Source: Punica granatum (taxonomy: Eukaryota > Streptophyta > Magnoliopsida > Myrtales > Lythraceae). Taken from it: DNA of 64,000 nt. How positions within the stretch are numbered: the first letter of the stretch is position 1; every line of letters begins with the position of its first letter. Of this stretch, positions 12,110-25,559 are shown piece by piece. The stretch is taken from the NCBI RefSeq assembly GCF_007655135.1, contig NC_045127.1, positions 8,937,001 to 9,001,000 of the forward strand, written 5' to 3'. The translations under genes and the position numbers were made by a program. Below the pieces are notes generated by a model, which made no database searches, was not told the DNA's origin, and saw only the letters and a list, made by a program, of their open reading frames with translations.

Positions 12110-14640
12110 CTAGTGTTTAGCAGTGCGTTGCACGAGATTTTTACTTAAGTTATTAACCAAAATTAGTAAAACCAATTATATTTATAATATTAGTATATAA
12201 TTTCTATGCTTGATTTCATATACTATACTCATGAGCCTCCTATTTAACAAAAAAAAATTTATGTGCTTTATTATATGTCTCAAAGTTCTATTTATACATT
12301 TTTTAGCATTATTTTCTTTATATATTAGCAATGAAGAGACATACATGATTTAATACATATATTTTTCAGATAAAAATACATCATGTTTATGTATTGTAAT
12401 GCTTTTAACATAATATGTGACGCCTTAATTACGTAATATAAGTGCACCATTGCTTATATTTTAAGCTTAAGTGAACGTTTCACACAAGATTTCAATAGGA
12501 TTGATATTCCCTTGAGTTTTTTTCTAATTTTCTGGACATGCTTTAATTTCTATCTCAGTTATTTTAACCTCCCAATGTACTGACTTCATCTGTAAATATT
12601 TAAACATAATAAAATAGAGAAAAGTCTCAGTCTCAGTCTCAATTATTACAAAGTTTTTTTCTTTTTTTTTGGATAATTACTTTAGTAATATTTTTTAAAT
12701 ATATAAAAAAAGAAACACTTCTAACGTGGTTCACTTGATAGTTGATATAAATATAACATAAACATATATTTATATATTGTACACGTATTTTACCTAGATC
12801 ACCCACTTTATAAATACAATTTATAGACATATACATGCATATATAAAATCATATAAATAATTGAAGTAATTCGCATATTAAAAATTTTCAGGATCAAGTG
12901 TTTCAGTATTTATATTTTAAGTTAGTTAGCAACAATATTTTGTTGTTCTAACAAATTAAGTTGTCAAAATTAAACTTTTGAGGCCACAAATTGTAATTTT
13001 TATGATTCATCGATTAAGTTATTTAACTATAACCCATTGTAAATATTGCATACATTTTTTAGTCAAATGCTTTGGATATTCCGAGTTTTAATCAAATAAG
13101 TGACTATATTAACTTTTTGTTAACTAATCAATTTATAAAGAATATATTGTTATGATCATAAGTTCTCTTTTTTTCATGATTTACGGAGTTTAGATACTTA
13201 AAATACTATATGCATATTATACACATTTTATATTTTTACTTTTATTTGATTTAATAATAAAATAAAGAATGCATATTTCATGTGCCAATTATTCTTTACT
13301 ATATATATTAGCCTTTTTACCAGTGCGATGCATGGTTTATTGCTTAAAGTGGTTATGTTTACATGAATTTTTAAAAATTAACAAATTGTAATAGATGACC
13401 TCCATGTATTTTGTAAAAAAAGAAGTGCAAATCATCTATTTTTAAATGGATTGGTCAATTACTATTTCAAAAGTGTTCTATATTGAAACATACTTATTGC
13501 ATATAATAGATTATTCTTTTAGTTCCTATTTATGACAAAAAGCTTTTAATAGATATTTATTTTAAGGAGTTGAATTTTTTATAAATAAATTTTAAGAATA
13601 TATATTTACATCAAGAATGTGCTTGTATAATAAATTTATGAAGTATTTAATGATTTATATGCATTTACTAGTTTAGTCCTAATTGTATATACATTTATAA
13701 TTGTTTATTTAGACATTTACCTTTATCACCTCATACTATATAAAAAAAATTACTTTTTGAACTCTATTTATTATGGGAATGCAACTTTATATATATATAT
13801 ATATATATATTGATTGATGTATATATAAAAACTGTTCACATAATTAATTCTCCTAGTGAATATTTTACCATTATTTTAAAAATAACGTGGATATCTATAT
13901 TTTATATATATATTATTATACTTACAATATGCATTAATTGGATATAAATATAATATCTTTAGAAGATTAAAATTATTACAATAAAATGTATAATCAAGTT
14001 TTGTTCTAATATTAAAAATTCGTCTGGTGATTAGTATGATTAGTTGTAAAATAACTCAACTCTTGAAAATTAATCTAATTTTGTTGATTGATTATTGTAT
14101 GGAATTTGAAATTAATCTTAATATTTTATTGTGTTAAGAAGTATATATGTCTCAAAAGATCGAAGTAATTTTTATATGAAATGATAAATAAATGAGTTAA
14201 AATAAACACATGCCCCTTAAAAGATAAAAATACTATAAGAAATTAATTGATAATATATAAAATTTCAAAAAAAGAAGGTTATAGAAAACTAATGTATTCA
14301 CTTATGATCTTAGAAAAGAAATTGTAATGCCGCTCTATAAACTTATGATCATAAATAAAATTAAAAAGTAAATTAAAAATAAAGACGTCATAAATTTGTA
14401 TTATAATTTTTAAACTATATATATAATAAATTTATATTGATAATTAATGTAAATATATGATGTGAATGAATTAAAATGATCAGTTGTGAATTATTATTGA
14501 ACTATTTAACATACTAAAATTTTACAAAAATTATTGAAGTATCATTTGAAACTTTGAAATTATTATTATTTTTATAAGAATGTTGGTATTTTGAAGTATA
14601 AAAAATGGAAGTGACAAATAATTCAAAGATGCATGAAAAC
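12110..14640. other. AT-rich repeat-derived block with Helitron-like ends
   Basis: About 2.5 kb of extreme AT content without coding signal. On the minus strand, a GTGC-AAC-GCAC hairpin (12123-12133) is followed by TGCTAAACACTAG, ending at 12110 and flanked by T: a good Helitron 3' end. A second, weaker minus-strand end lies at 13308-13333 (TGC-ATC-GCA hairpin, then CTAA before T). The block is probably decayed Helitron material. (TA)n runs near 13785-13810 are simple repeats. Confidence 0.45.
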
Positions 14641-15200
14641 GGACATGTACAATGAATCGGGCAAAAGATTAGTTAAGAAAAGATAAGGTAATAGACAAAC
14701 AAAGCCTAGACATTCCCTTTGATTTTTCTTTTCCCGGGGATGAAAGGGGCCCGAAGCCCTAAATATGATTAGAAAAGTCTAAGCAATACAATAACGGGGC
14801 ATAGAGATCCTTGAAGCATCAACAAACAGCAATAAACACAGCCTAGCTGGGCAATCGCTCAACTTATGAAAACCAACAGGCAATAAAAAGGAAAAATTAC
14901 ATAGTCAGTTTGTACACACATTTTCTTCACGATAGATACGATGAGTGATGACTGTCCAATCACGAGGCAATAATTCGTAAATGTCACAGACAAGAGCACC
15001 AGACCAGACACCTCTAAGATGCCTCGCGGATTGTAAACTAAAAGCAACCTCGGAGTCCACCTCTAAAATTACTCTCTGATGTCCCCAGTCCCAAGTCATA
15101 TGGAGCCTGGTTCGCACAACTCACAGCTTGGCGAACACGGAAGAAGCAAACCCAACATTATGAACGAAGCCACCTAACCAGCTCGAGACATTCTCTTTTG
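14641..15200. other. Spacer of moderate GC, no gene recognised
   Basis: Base composition rises sharply compared with the block before it. Short minus-strand ORFs at 14859-15117 show no known family. It could be a decayed insertion, but I see no structure that supports this. Confidence 0.35.
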
Positions 15201-15203
15201 CTA

Positions 15204-15971
15204 TGTTTGGTCGACCAAAGAGGATAGGCTATATGAAGAGGATGGGAGATGATTCAAATCCTTAGGATTAAAAATATCCTATAAAATGTTTGGTGCATGT
15301 GGAGGTTTAGGTTTCGGATATCAAGATGAAATGACATGAATGCCTTACAATTTTTTTTTTCAATTTTCATATAAATAGATTAATTGGCCAAAAAGATAAA
15401 TAGATTAATATTCTAATATTAAATTAAAATTTTAATAACAAAAAATTCGAAAAAAAAAGAGACGAAGCCTTGAAAAAATCGCGGAACCGAGAGAAGGGTG
15501 GTTGTGCCCTTTGTTAGCAATCACCGACCTAATCGAGGTCGTTGGCCAACCCCGAGATTGCTAGGACCTCACCTGGGCTGTAGTGGCCGACGCGGGGCCT
15601 CCACCGCCTGTCTCTCTCTCTTCTTTCTCTTTGACTTGGGTGGTGAGGTCCCGACGACCTTTGGACTAGTGGGCGACCTCGATCAGGTCGGTGGTTGCCC
15701 GCGGAAGACTCCACCACCCTTCTCCGATGTTCATTATCTGATTTAGATGGATGGCATAGTTTTGAAATTTCGATTCCAATGGAGGAGTAATTCTGTCATT
15801 TAGCTCAAAATCATTTCCTTATCTGGGCCTAATCCACCTCCTCAGTCGGATTTGGGCCTTAAAGAATAATCTGATCCAATCCTCCTCTATTTCCAGTCCT
15901 AATCGTCACCAAAAACCAGATAAGAATTTGAAAAATCCTATCCGCTGTTATATTAAGTCGACCAAATGTGA
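15204..15971. mobile_element. MITE-like element with GC-rich core
   Basis: The left end reads TATGTTTGGTCGACC and GAGGATAGG follows. The right end, on the other strand, reads CACATTTGGTCGACTT with GCGGATAGG a few bases on. This gives inverted termini diverged over about 50 bases. TTTGGT-type ends are common in plant hAT and PIF/Harbinger MITEs. The core at 15480-15730 is GC-rich with repeated CGACCT/AGGTCG motifs and resembles the GC-rich core of the 4.2-4.8 kb element. No clean target duplication was found and no transposase is present. Confidence 0.5.
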
Positions 15972-16046
15972 CCTTTGATTTAACTAATTATTTATATCTA
16001 ATATCTTAATAATAAAATAATAATAATAATGATAATAATATATATT

Positions 16047-16080
16047 TATATCTATATCTATATCTATATCTATATCTATA
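16047..16080. repeat. (TATATC)n microsatellite
   Basis: Five tandem TATATC-type hexamers (TATCTA phase) flanked by AT-rich DNA and an upstream ATA/AAT triplet run. Confidence 0.85.
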
Positions 16081-16084
16081 CATT

Positions 16085-16790
16085 AAGTTAAAGAAGAGCG
16101 CCAAATGAGCACTCTCCTTAAGCCACATGTCATTCAAATGGCGACTCTTCAAAAAATAATTTAAAAAATCTATTCTTCCGTCTTTCTCTAAATTAAAAAA
16201 AAAACTCTTACAACCAACTTTGGGCAAATGAATATTTAGCTTTTTTTTCCAAATTCTTTTATATGATTCCTACTTTAATAATCATCAAGGGGATGTAACA
16301 CGAGATTGTGAATTTAAAAATACAAAAAGCTTAATAAAATCACAATAATTTTATAATTTATATGATAAAAATGTGAATTTGAAATATAAATTTTTTTCAT
16401 AAAACTATTATGCAGCATCGCACGGGTTTCTTTTTCAAGTATATATATATATTTTGGAGAAAAGAAAAATGATAGAGGGCTAAAAGTGAACAATTAAAAA
16501 AATTGAGAATAATGTTCAACTCTGAGAATGGTTTATGATGAAAATAGAAAATTAGAAAAATTTGAAGACTAATATTTTTATCCAATAATCAAATCAATAT
16601 ATCCTTGAATGTTTGAGTTAAATATAAACAATCATCAATATGAACTTGAAGATCGCAATAAAGCGTGGGTTTTTAATATTGGTACTTAAGTTAAAGGAGA
16701 GTTCAAAGGGGAACTCTCCCTTTTAACTGTGTGTCACGCAATGAGGATTATTAGGATAGAATATTAAAAAACTCTATTCTCTCTTTTTTC
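16085..16790. repeat. Diverged direct repeat pair
   Basis: AAGTTAAAGAAGAG and then CTCTCC, TGTCA and TCTATTCT appear near 16085-16190. The same order (AAGTTAAAGGAGAG, CTCTCC, TGTCA, TCTATTCT) appears near 16687-16785. The two copies, about 600 bases apart, are probably decayed copies of one element. A GCATCGCACGGG motif like the other Helitron-type hairpins lies between them at 16414-16425. Confidence 0.45.
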
Positions 16791-17640
16791 TTAAAAAAAT
16801 TATATGGTTAGATGGTGTGATGTACATAATAAAAATATGAATTAGTTTGTGGGGCTATTAAAGAAAACATGTCCTTATTCTTTACATATTTATGTTTGTA
16901 CTTTTATCAATATATCTATTATACTCTCAATAACACAAACACTTTAAATATATTTCAAAAGTTTTAGAATTTTTCCATTAAAAATGAATTTTTCACCGAA
17001 CAAACGATTACTTTATTAACGTTTATTAAGGGCCACTGGAAAAAAAAATACACGTGGTATTAATATATCTATTATACTCTTGCTTTATTTTCAGTTTTTC
17101 GAAATTCACAAACTTTTATAACAAATTATTTTTTTATAAAATTATCTTTTACTTTATCATATGTATGTGTATATATATATATATATATATGTTTGTTAAA
17201 TTCGAGGCGTTAATATGTATTATATCTTCATCAACTACTTGAATATTTTGGTCAGAAATAGCTAGATCCTTGAATTTGTATGTGCATGTTATGATTACAA
17301 GTTAGAGGAATTTTCGACAAAGCAATAAAAACAAATATGAATGCTAAAACTAATAAAAGTAAATGAAATCTAAAATTTAATTATCATTCAAAAACTCTAG
17401 TCCCCGTGAATCTATATATTTAGATATAATATATAAAACTAAAAAAGATAAATCGTGAGAGCTTTATCTAAGAATCATCAGCTCCTTATAAAGTATCGTT
17501 GAACCCCACCTCGTGATCGAATGTCCATTTGCATTCCATATATTAATGCTTGGTTGACTAACTTCTCACCAATCCTCGAGCCTAATCAAATATTTCCACT
17601 GCTTCTCAATTAATGAAACTAAGAAAAGAGGGTTGATGAG
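16791..17640. other. AT-rich spacer upstream of the protease gene
   Basis: No gene is recognised. A (TA)n run lies near 17170-17191. AT content is high until shortly before the protease promoter. Confidence 0.5.
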
Positions 17641-17643
17641 GTG

Positions 17644-17651
17644 TATATAAA
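17644..17651 (+). promoter_or_regulatory. Candidate TATA box of the aspartic protease gene
   Basis: TATATAAA about 200 bases before the start codon, at the point where base composition turns from AT-rich spacer to C/T-rich leader. Start-site mapping would be needed to be sure. Confidence 0.4.
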
Positions 17652-17848
17652 CATATGTATGTACATGTAACGTGCAAAAGAAAGAGCCGGACGCGGGTTA
17701 AAGGACTAGTTAATATAAGTATAATAACGACACGAAACCTTTTCGCGACTGCCGAACCGAAGACGTCTCTTACAAGTGCACCCTTTCTTCCTCGTTTGAC
17801 AACTTGTGTGTGTTCCCTTTCCTCTGCCATCTGCAGCAGAGGCTCTCC

Positions 17849-20800
17849 ATGGCCCGGTCTTCTCCTTGGTCTCTGCTCGCCCCTCTCCTCGTCTCCTTCT
17901 CCTTAATCGGCCCCGCGAGCCCGACCGACCTCCTCACCAGCTCAACCGATCGCCCTCGCCCGCTGATTCTGCCTCTTTCCCTCACTCCCCGCCACTCGTC
18001 CCCCTCCGACAGGGACCACCACAGGCGGCGCCTCCTCCACGGCTCCGAGCCCCGCGGCAAGCCGAACGCTCGCATGCGCCTCTACGACGACCTCCTCTCT
18101 AATGGGTAGATGTTCTTTTTCTCTCCCCGCCTTTTCTTACCGGTAGTTTCGTTGGATACTGTAGTAATAAATAATAATGAATGTAAAATCACATCTTGCG
18201 ATTGGGCATATATGCTCTACTCGTCGAATGAAATCTGAATTTGCTTCTCTATTTGGTCGTAAATTCTGTGTCAGTCTTTCATTAATGAGCCTCTTGTAGA
18301 TGAAGTGACGATCAAAGCATCTAAAGTTTCAGATTTAATCAGTAAGCAAAATTGGGTTTCGATGTAATTGAAATTGTCAGTTTTAAACTGACTGGTAGAT
18401 GTTTATGTTGATTTGTAGTTACTACACAACAAGGCTGTATATCGGAACGCCGCCTCAGGAGTTTGCCCTGATCGTCGACACGGGAAGTACGGTCATGTAT
18501 GTGCCTTGCTCCAATTGCAAGCAGTGCGGGGAGCATCAGGTCATCTCACTGTCCTAATCTTGTGTTTGAATTAGGTGTATTTATTTCCTCCGGGCTGGAC
18601 AGTTGTGGTCTGTTTTAGTTACGAACTTACTGGCTGGTTCAGCAATTTACTTGTTGTCTAGTGAACTTTTGGGAAGTAATTGTTAGCTTTCGTTTTCTCC
18701 GTGGACTCTAATTCCATATATACTATCATATACCCGACAAATGGAAATCATCGCGGAAGTTTTGATTGCCCATGAGATGGCTTTTTGGATACTGAAAAGC
18801 TTTTAATACATGAGACATAACAGAAAGATGTTCCATTTATTTATTGTTTTCAATACTAAAAGTGGTGAAATTCTTACTTAAATTATTTGGTAAAGCCTTC
18901 TAAGTTCTGACTTGATAGAATGTTGTGTTTTTGGCCATGCAAATATTAACACTAACACTGGCTTAAGCTAGGACCCGAGATTTCAACCCGAGTTGTCCAG
19001 CACCTATCAACCTGTCAAGTGCAATTCCCAGTGCTATTGTGACAGTGAAGGAAAGCAATGCACTTATGAAAGACGGTATGCTGAGATGAGCTCCAGCAGC
19101 GGCGTACTGAGCAATGATATTATTTCCTTTGGTAATGAGAGTGCGCTCTTGCCTCAGCGTGCTCTTTTTGGATGCGAAAACATGGAAACTGGTGATCTCT
19201 ATAAACAGCGGGCTGATGGCATAATGGGCCTGGGACGAGGCTCCCTCAGCATTGTCAATCAGCTCGTTCAGAAAGGTGTGATCAGTGACTCTTTCTCTCT
19301 GTGCTATGGTGGAATGGGTGTGGGTGGTGGGGCAATGATTCTCGGAGCAATTCCACCTCCCGCTGATATGGTATTCTCACATTCAGATCCTCACCGGAGG
19401 TAGGATTTTCACAATATGGTAATCACTTGATGGGAATACGAAATGCTGTTTTAGTGCATCTCACAAATTTACTTTAGTCTTTGGATGTTAACAGTCCTTA
19501 TTACAACCTCGAGATGAAGGAGATTCATGTTGCTGGGAAGCCGTTGAAATTGAAATCAAGTACCTTTAATGGAAGGCATGGAACAGTCTTGGACAGTGGA
19601 ACTACATATGCTTACTTACCAGCTACAGCATTTGTTGCATTCAAGGATGCGGTAAGATATTTGGCATGAGTTATATACATAATCTATCATACAGTGGTTT
19701 AATGGGCATTCATTGCATCAATGAACAACGTAGCTGACTGTTGTACCAATCAGACAAATTATAAATATTTCGGTTCTTATAATGATAAATATATTTAAGA
19801 CGCAGTTTTTGGTTGTAAGCTATTTCTTCACGTTGATCCTGGGAAAAATGTTGGCTATAAATTGGCGGGATTGTTGATCTGATAAAATGTCTCTACTATG
19901 TATATGAATTGATCATCTTTTGTGCCTTCATAAGGCTGAAGACTCCCAATAGATCTTATACTGAAGATTTTCCAGGATTTAATTGAGGTTAAGGCTTATA
20001 GTTCCCCAAAGGAAAATTATGTTTGGTTTCATCTTTGCTGTTCCATCAGGAGGTTTACCTTAACTTCTTGCATGTGTAGCCCTTCCCTTGCTTTTTAACA
20101 GTGTAGATCTTTTTGAGGGACTAGATCCTTTGATCTTGTTAGCCACATCTGATTTTTCTTTTAGCCCTAGATTAGGCTGTCTTCCAAGCACATATATCAT
20201 CTGGATAAATGCCAATATCTGGCGCAATGCTAGTTTAAAGTGATCTTCTCTGCATTTCTCTTTGCAGATTATAAAGAACGTCCTTTCACTAAAACAGATT
20301 CCAGGGCCTGACCCTCATTATCATGATATATGTTTTGCTGGGGCTGGATGGTAATGCTCTGGACTATGTATTTAAATGTCTTGGAGTTCTTCGTTAAGTA
20401 TATTTTCCTGATATTTCCGCTTGACCTGTTTTCAGGAAGGCCTCTCATCTATCGCAAGCATTTCCAGAGGTTGACATGGTTTTCAAAAATGGTAGAAAAT
20501 TGTCATTGTCTCCTGAGAACTACTTATTCAGGGTAATTCGACTCTCTATTGCCTTGAGCTTAGCTCTTGTTTATCATCACGGGGCAAGAATTTAAAATAT
20601 TCTTACCCTCTTCTACTATCCTATGTCTTGCAACTTTTTGTTACATCCTATCTGATATTACTCGTCTTTTTCTCCGGTGGTGCCATTTGTACTTGATAGC
20701 ATACTAAGGTTCCTGGTGCGTATTGCCTAGGAATATTTAAGAACGAGAATGATGAAACTACTCTGCTTGGAGGTGGGGCTTTACTTTCCTGAGTATCAAT

Positions 20801-22263
20801 CTGTTTTTATCATTGGTCTTGTATCACTTGACAAAAGATCCAACACACTCTTTTTGGCAGGTATCATTGTTCGTAATACCCTTGTTACTTATGATCGAGA
20901 AAATAAAAAGATTGGCTTTTGGAAAACAAATTGTTCTGAATTGTGGAAGAAAAAGCAAGAAGCCGATGGTCCTGCTCCTTCAGACTCAATTCCTCAGAGT
21001 CATAATACTAGCTTAGTTCTGCCTCCTAGCGAGGCTCCCAGCGGATTACCTTCAAGTGATTTTGCAGGTAAAACGTTATCATATGAAAACTGACCTATGG
21101 TTTCTGATGAGTGGAATAAATTCCTTATCAAGATGTCTGTTATCTAATAATTATAATGTTGATGAAACTCAACCTATGAATTTGGTTTTATTATTTTCAC
21201 ATTTACCATGTTATTGATCACCCACCACAACCTCATGATTTCAGCATGGATAAACAGTTGTCTTTTAAACTTTGTTTTGCAGCTTTTAGTTTTTTTTTTT
21301 TCAGGGTCATCCTCTTATCATTTGGTTTCCTGCACAGGCCAATTACACGTGGGGCTAATAACATTTGACATGTCCTTTAGCGGGAATGATTCTAATGAAA
21401 ACCCTAACTTCACTGAACTTGCCGAGCTAATCGCCCGTGAGTTGGAAATTGATGCTTCACAGGTGCATTCCTACTGTGATTTTCCCAGTTGTGGTTACTT
21501 CTGTTGATATGATTATTGCTAAATTTGCAACTGTTGTATCTTCTAAATTCCAAACTCTTATGCTAATACTATGTTCTTTTTTCCTTTGGTATTACATATA
21601 TTAAGCTTACTTTTCTCACTGTATTATTAAACTATAAGATTGTGAGAAGTACATGGGAACACCACTACTCAATAAAGCCTCTTCACTGCTGATTGCTGAT
21701 GATAATTATTTGGTTTTAGGTTCAATTATTGAACTTCACCCACAAAGGGAACAAATCCGTCATCAAATGGGCCATTTTTCCTACCAAATCCGCGAAGTAC
21801 ATTTCAAAGAGCACGGCCTTGGTAGCATTCATCCTCTAATCTCGAATAAATATTTTGGTTCTTCTATTTTATTTCTCATAATAATTGCTTGCATTCTCTC
21901 GTGTGCAGAGTATGATTATGCGATTGAGGGACCATCATGTGCAGCTTCCTGAGAGGTTCGGAAATTATGAGCTGGTTCAGTGGAGTATTGAACCTCAAAA
22001 GAAGCAGTAAGCAACTTCTTTTTCCAATCTTCTAAAGAGCTGTTTCTTTGTAGCTTATCATTATACCTCTGATATCTATTTTGTCTTGCAGGACATGGTG
22101 GCATCAACATGTTTGGGTGGTGGCTGCTTCAGCAACTGCAGCCGTGTTGCTAAACCTATCGATATTCGGGATTTGGTTCGTCTGGAGGAACAAACAGCAG
22201 TCAGTTGTTGCATACAAGCCTGTGGGCTCTGTCGTTCCCGAGCAAGAGCTACAGCCCCTATAG
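17849..22263 (+). CDS. Membrane-anchored A1-family aspartic protease
   Basis: A pepsin-type endopeptidase of the secretory pathway. Twelve exons: 17849-18105, 18419-18539, 18972-19399, 19495-19651, 20268-20350, 20436-20532, 20700-20772, 20861-21067, 21338-21462, 21720-21821, 21909-22006 and 22092-22263; 639 residues in frame. Residues 1-25 look like a signal peptide. A basic prosegment (RDHHRRR) precedes the mature start. Catalytic motifs are DTGS (D106) and DSGT (D302). A cysteine-rich insert (CSNCKQCG and following) and a long C-terminal extension ending in a membrane helix (about 590-612) with a short basic cytosolic tail place it with plant membrane-anchored atypical proteases. No saposin-like plant-specific insert is seen. 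Exon 9 has two in-frame acceptors, 21305 and 21338. I chose 21338 because the shorter join reads like the family; the other adds 11 residues. Confidence 0.9.
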
Positions 22264-24327
22264 GACTTTGATGAATTCACCTTCTCCGAGCTATCTCGCT
22301 GTACAGATTTTTCACAAAGTGCTGATTTGAGGAAAGGTATACAGGATCAATCACGACCATCAATCGCTACGTCGCCCATGCAATGTTCTTCATGGGATTA
22401 CAGCAAAGACAGTTTTGTGATTCAGTCAGGATGTTAGATTTTTCCTTCTATTAACCCTGAGAGCTTTCAAGAGAGAAGATGGTGTATGTATGCAGCATGT
22501 AAAGGTCTGTTGTTGTACCATGAATAAGGTCCAGAAGCATAGGCTATGTGCGGGAGGCATGAGACAACTTGCGGATTATGGACCAGGGAAGAAATGGCAT
22601 GGTGTATGATTGTCCGAAAATATCGTACCAACTCTTACTCTTGAAGTTGGCATGGATGGTAATTTTGTCACGGGATTATGATTGAAGTACGGAAAATACT
22701 CAAAAGTTTATAGGATAACTCGAGAGAATGCAGGATACAGCACTAACGTGTCATTGCCCCTGAAGTTGCGTTCCGTAATCAAGTCTTTGGTAGAGCTTGA
22801 GAGATTAAAGTTATTGAATGGACGCAATGAAATCTTGTCTAGATTATGTGCCATCAAGAAAATTTGGTTAGCGTACATCAGTTAAAAACTATAAATTGTC
22901 CTAGATGCCATGAAGATTGTGACTTGGGATCGGAGAGAATCGGCGTGTCGACGCACTCGTGTATATTACTTTTTACTTATATGTCCTTGTTTGCTAAAAC
23001 CATCTTCTTCTTTTTTAATGGATAAATTCATCTTCTTCTTTTTTAAAGGATAAATTCGACCCTAGATATATCTCTTGAGAGTATATCGACACTTGGTAGG
23101 AGCTTGAGTGAGAATAAGGATTCCTAGGCCATAACTGCCGACGGGAAGGGGCGTGTTCGCATGTCAGTGTGGACATGGATTTGCCTTTGTGAAGAGTGTT
23201 CGAGATAATGCCTGGCAGTCTCGACTGATTAAACATTAGGTGCAAATGCGTTAATGAAATTGTAAGCAAAGATTAGATGAAAGAAATATGAACCGAATTG
23301 ACTCCTATCGCCCCTTAAAAGGGATGGTAAGTTGGCTTGTGGAGATTCGGCATACATTAATAGAAAACGACGCTTCGGCAGACTGAAAGGCTTGAATAGC
23401 ACTCTAACTGTCCCTAGATTCTTATTTCTTCTCAAACCCTTCAACCCGTATCAATTGGCTACTCTTTGACGACTTTGTTGGAGTTTACATATCCGGCTTT
23501 TGCTTGATGTAGTTTCTTGTTCTTTTTCCTTTCTCTAACCATATGAGCTTCGGCTCCGAGTTGTAAAAAGAAAAAAGAAAAAAAAGTGTCAAATTAATGT
23601 GGTGAACATCATAAAGTGGCAACAGTGAAATCTTACTGTTCTCTGCTTGGGAGTTGTCTGTTGTCAGCCTCAGTAAATAAACTTTCATCGAGAAGCTGTA
23701 CCACGCTCTCAATTGAATCCATTTTGTAACTCAGAACTTTTCATTAAGTATTAAACGTGTAACCTCTTGATTGCTAGACGAGAGTATGCGCTTCTACACT
23801 ATATCAACCTCTTGATTACTAACCATATTCGATCGACCTTAGCAGCAAAGGAACGCAATGTTACTTGAATTAATCCATCGGTTATTACTATAAGCAACAG
23901 GTTGTCTTAGCAGACACGATGGGTTTCTGTTATGCTACTTTGGACAGCAACCATTGCTTGAGAACCATAACTACTCGAACATGAAAACTAACTAAAAAGA
24001 AAGAAAGATCTCAAACTAAGGATCCGCAGAATATAAACTAGAAACACATGTATATATATATATATGTATATGTACCTATATATTAATAGAAACTCATTCA
24101 AATACAACGAGACATATATATGACCCCAGCAAATGTAAACATTAAAACATAATATAATATATATATCCCAACATCCACAAGATCAATTTATCCTTTCCCT
24201 CCGGAAATTGAAGGACACCCATTATTAACAGTAAAATTACATATTACCATACCCCCACCGAATTATGTATTATCCAATTGATTCAGTGAGTAATGATAAT
24301 TTAATCTTCGCGATAGGTTTGGGGATT
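22264..24327. other. Spacer between convergent protease and snakin genes
   Basis: About 0.4-0.6 kb is likely protease 3' UTR and flank, and the last 0.2 kb likely snakin 3' UTR. The middle has no supported gene. A (TA)n run lies near 24051-24070 and A-rich tracts near 23567-23587. Confidence 0.5.
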
Positions 24328-25100
24328 TTAGGGGCACTTGGGCTTGCCCTTGGAATTCTTCATGTCACGGTAGCAAGGGCACTCGTCCTTGTTGCCGTAC
24401 GTGCCTGAGGGAACGCAATTGCACTTCTCGCAGCAGATGCCGCAATACTTGAGGCACCTATCCTGCACTCCCGCCTTCGAGCACCTCACCGCACATTTCG
24501 AGTCGCAGAAGCCTTTCCTCCAATTGTAAAAAAAGAAAAAAGAAAAAAAATGACCAATTAATTTATATTCTGCTCCCAGTAATAAGTTCATAAACTTTTC
24601 TTCTAATCGGAAAAAAAAAGAAGTAATTTTCCTAAAATGAAAAGGAAAAGGGGCAGGAGATTATTGGTGCTAGAGCTAAGTTTAAATTTCTGTCTTTCTC
24701 CGGATCAGAAAAAATCTAATGATGTATTATTTTTTCCGGTGAAATCTTTTGATGTATTATTATCAGTAAACTAATATTATGTATATATATATGTACATAT
24801 TTATGTTATGCTCATCACTGAGTGTGGTATAATATATGATTATTCCAGAAAAGGAAAAAACGAAAATTCCGAAGACTTATGATCTATATATATTTTGCAT
24901 GCATTAACTGTAATAATTTTGGAAAAACCATATATCTATATTGTTAATGTATTACATACCCACACATATACATGCATACATTATGTTATGGGGAATGCAG
25001 GAGGAGAGAAGTAGATCTTACTTGAACCGGCCATGGTGGACTCAAAGAAAGAGGAGCTGAGGAAAAGAGCACATAGCAGCACCATAGCTGTGAACTTCAT
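24328..25100 (-). CDS. SN1: Snakin-1 / GASA-family cysteine-rich peptide
   Basis: A secreted antimicrobial and growth-related peptide of the gibberellin-stimulated (GASA/snakin) family, acting in the apoplast. Two exons, 25022-25100 and 24328-24512, give 87 residues. Residues 1-24 are a signal peptide ending STMAG; the mature part starts at SSFCDSKC. The GASA domain has all 12 cysteines in conserved spacing, including [26 protein letters not shown] and terminal KCP. The short linker between signal and domain and the ending [10 protein letters not shown] match potato snakin-1 closely. The acceptor at 24513 was chosen over a nearby AG because only it restores the frame and gives GSSFC. The intron of about 0.5 kb is AT-rich. 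Confidence 0.93.
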
Positions 25101-25270
25101 CTTCTTCTTCCCGAACAGAACCTTAATTTGACCTCAGTAATTTAATTTGATCACCACAGGCTGATCGATGAAAGAAATAGGTTTTTGCTCGTAGAAGGGG
25201 AGAGAGAGCAATAATAGTATGAGCTATGAACGAATTCTGTATGGGTTCCAATAGATGTTGTGGGTGGGTC

Positions 25271-25278
25271 TATTTATA
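25271..25278 (-). promoter_or_regulatory. TATA box of the snakin gene
   Basis: TATAAATA on the minus strand, about 170 bases before the start codon. A (TTC)n run (about 25386-25409) lies further upstream. The defective LTR element begins only about 280 bases upstream of the TATA box. Confidence 0.55.
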
Positions 25279-25559
25279 CTCATTTCTGGGGACTTGACGT
25301 ATCATATACATCATGGCCAATTGGATTCAAAAAATAAAATAAAATGCACCTATACCTAATTGGGCTAATTCTAATTACACGCGTCTCTTCTTCTTCTTCT
25401 TCTTCTTGTTTTTTTTTTTGCCCCTCAAAATTATTGTTTGAAGCTAATACCTACTAAGGCTTGGATTGTTTCGGAAAAAAAACATTTTACAGGAAAATGG
25501 AATGTGCTTCAGATTGCAGCCCAACTCGTATTTGAATTTGCGGGTCCACACACACATTC

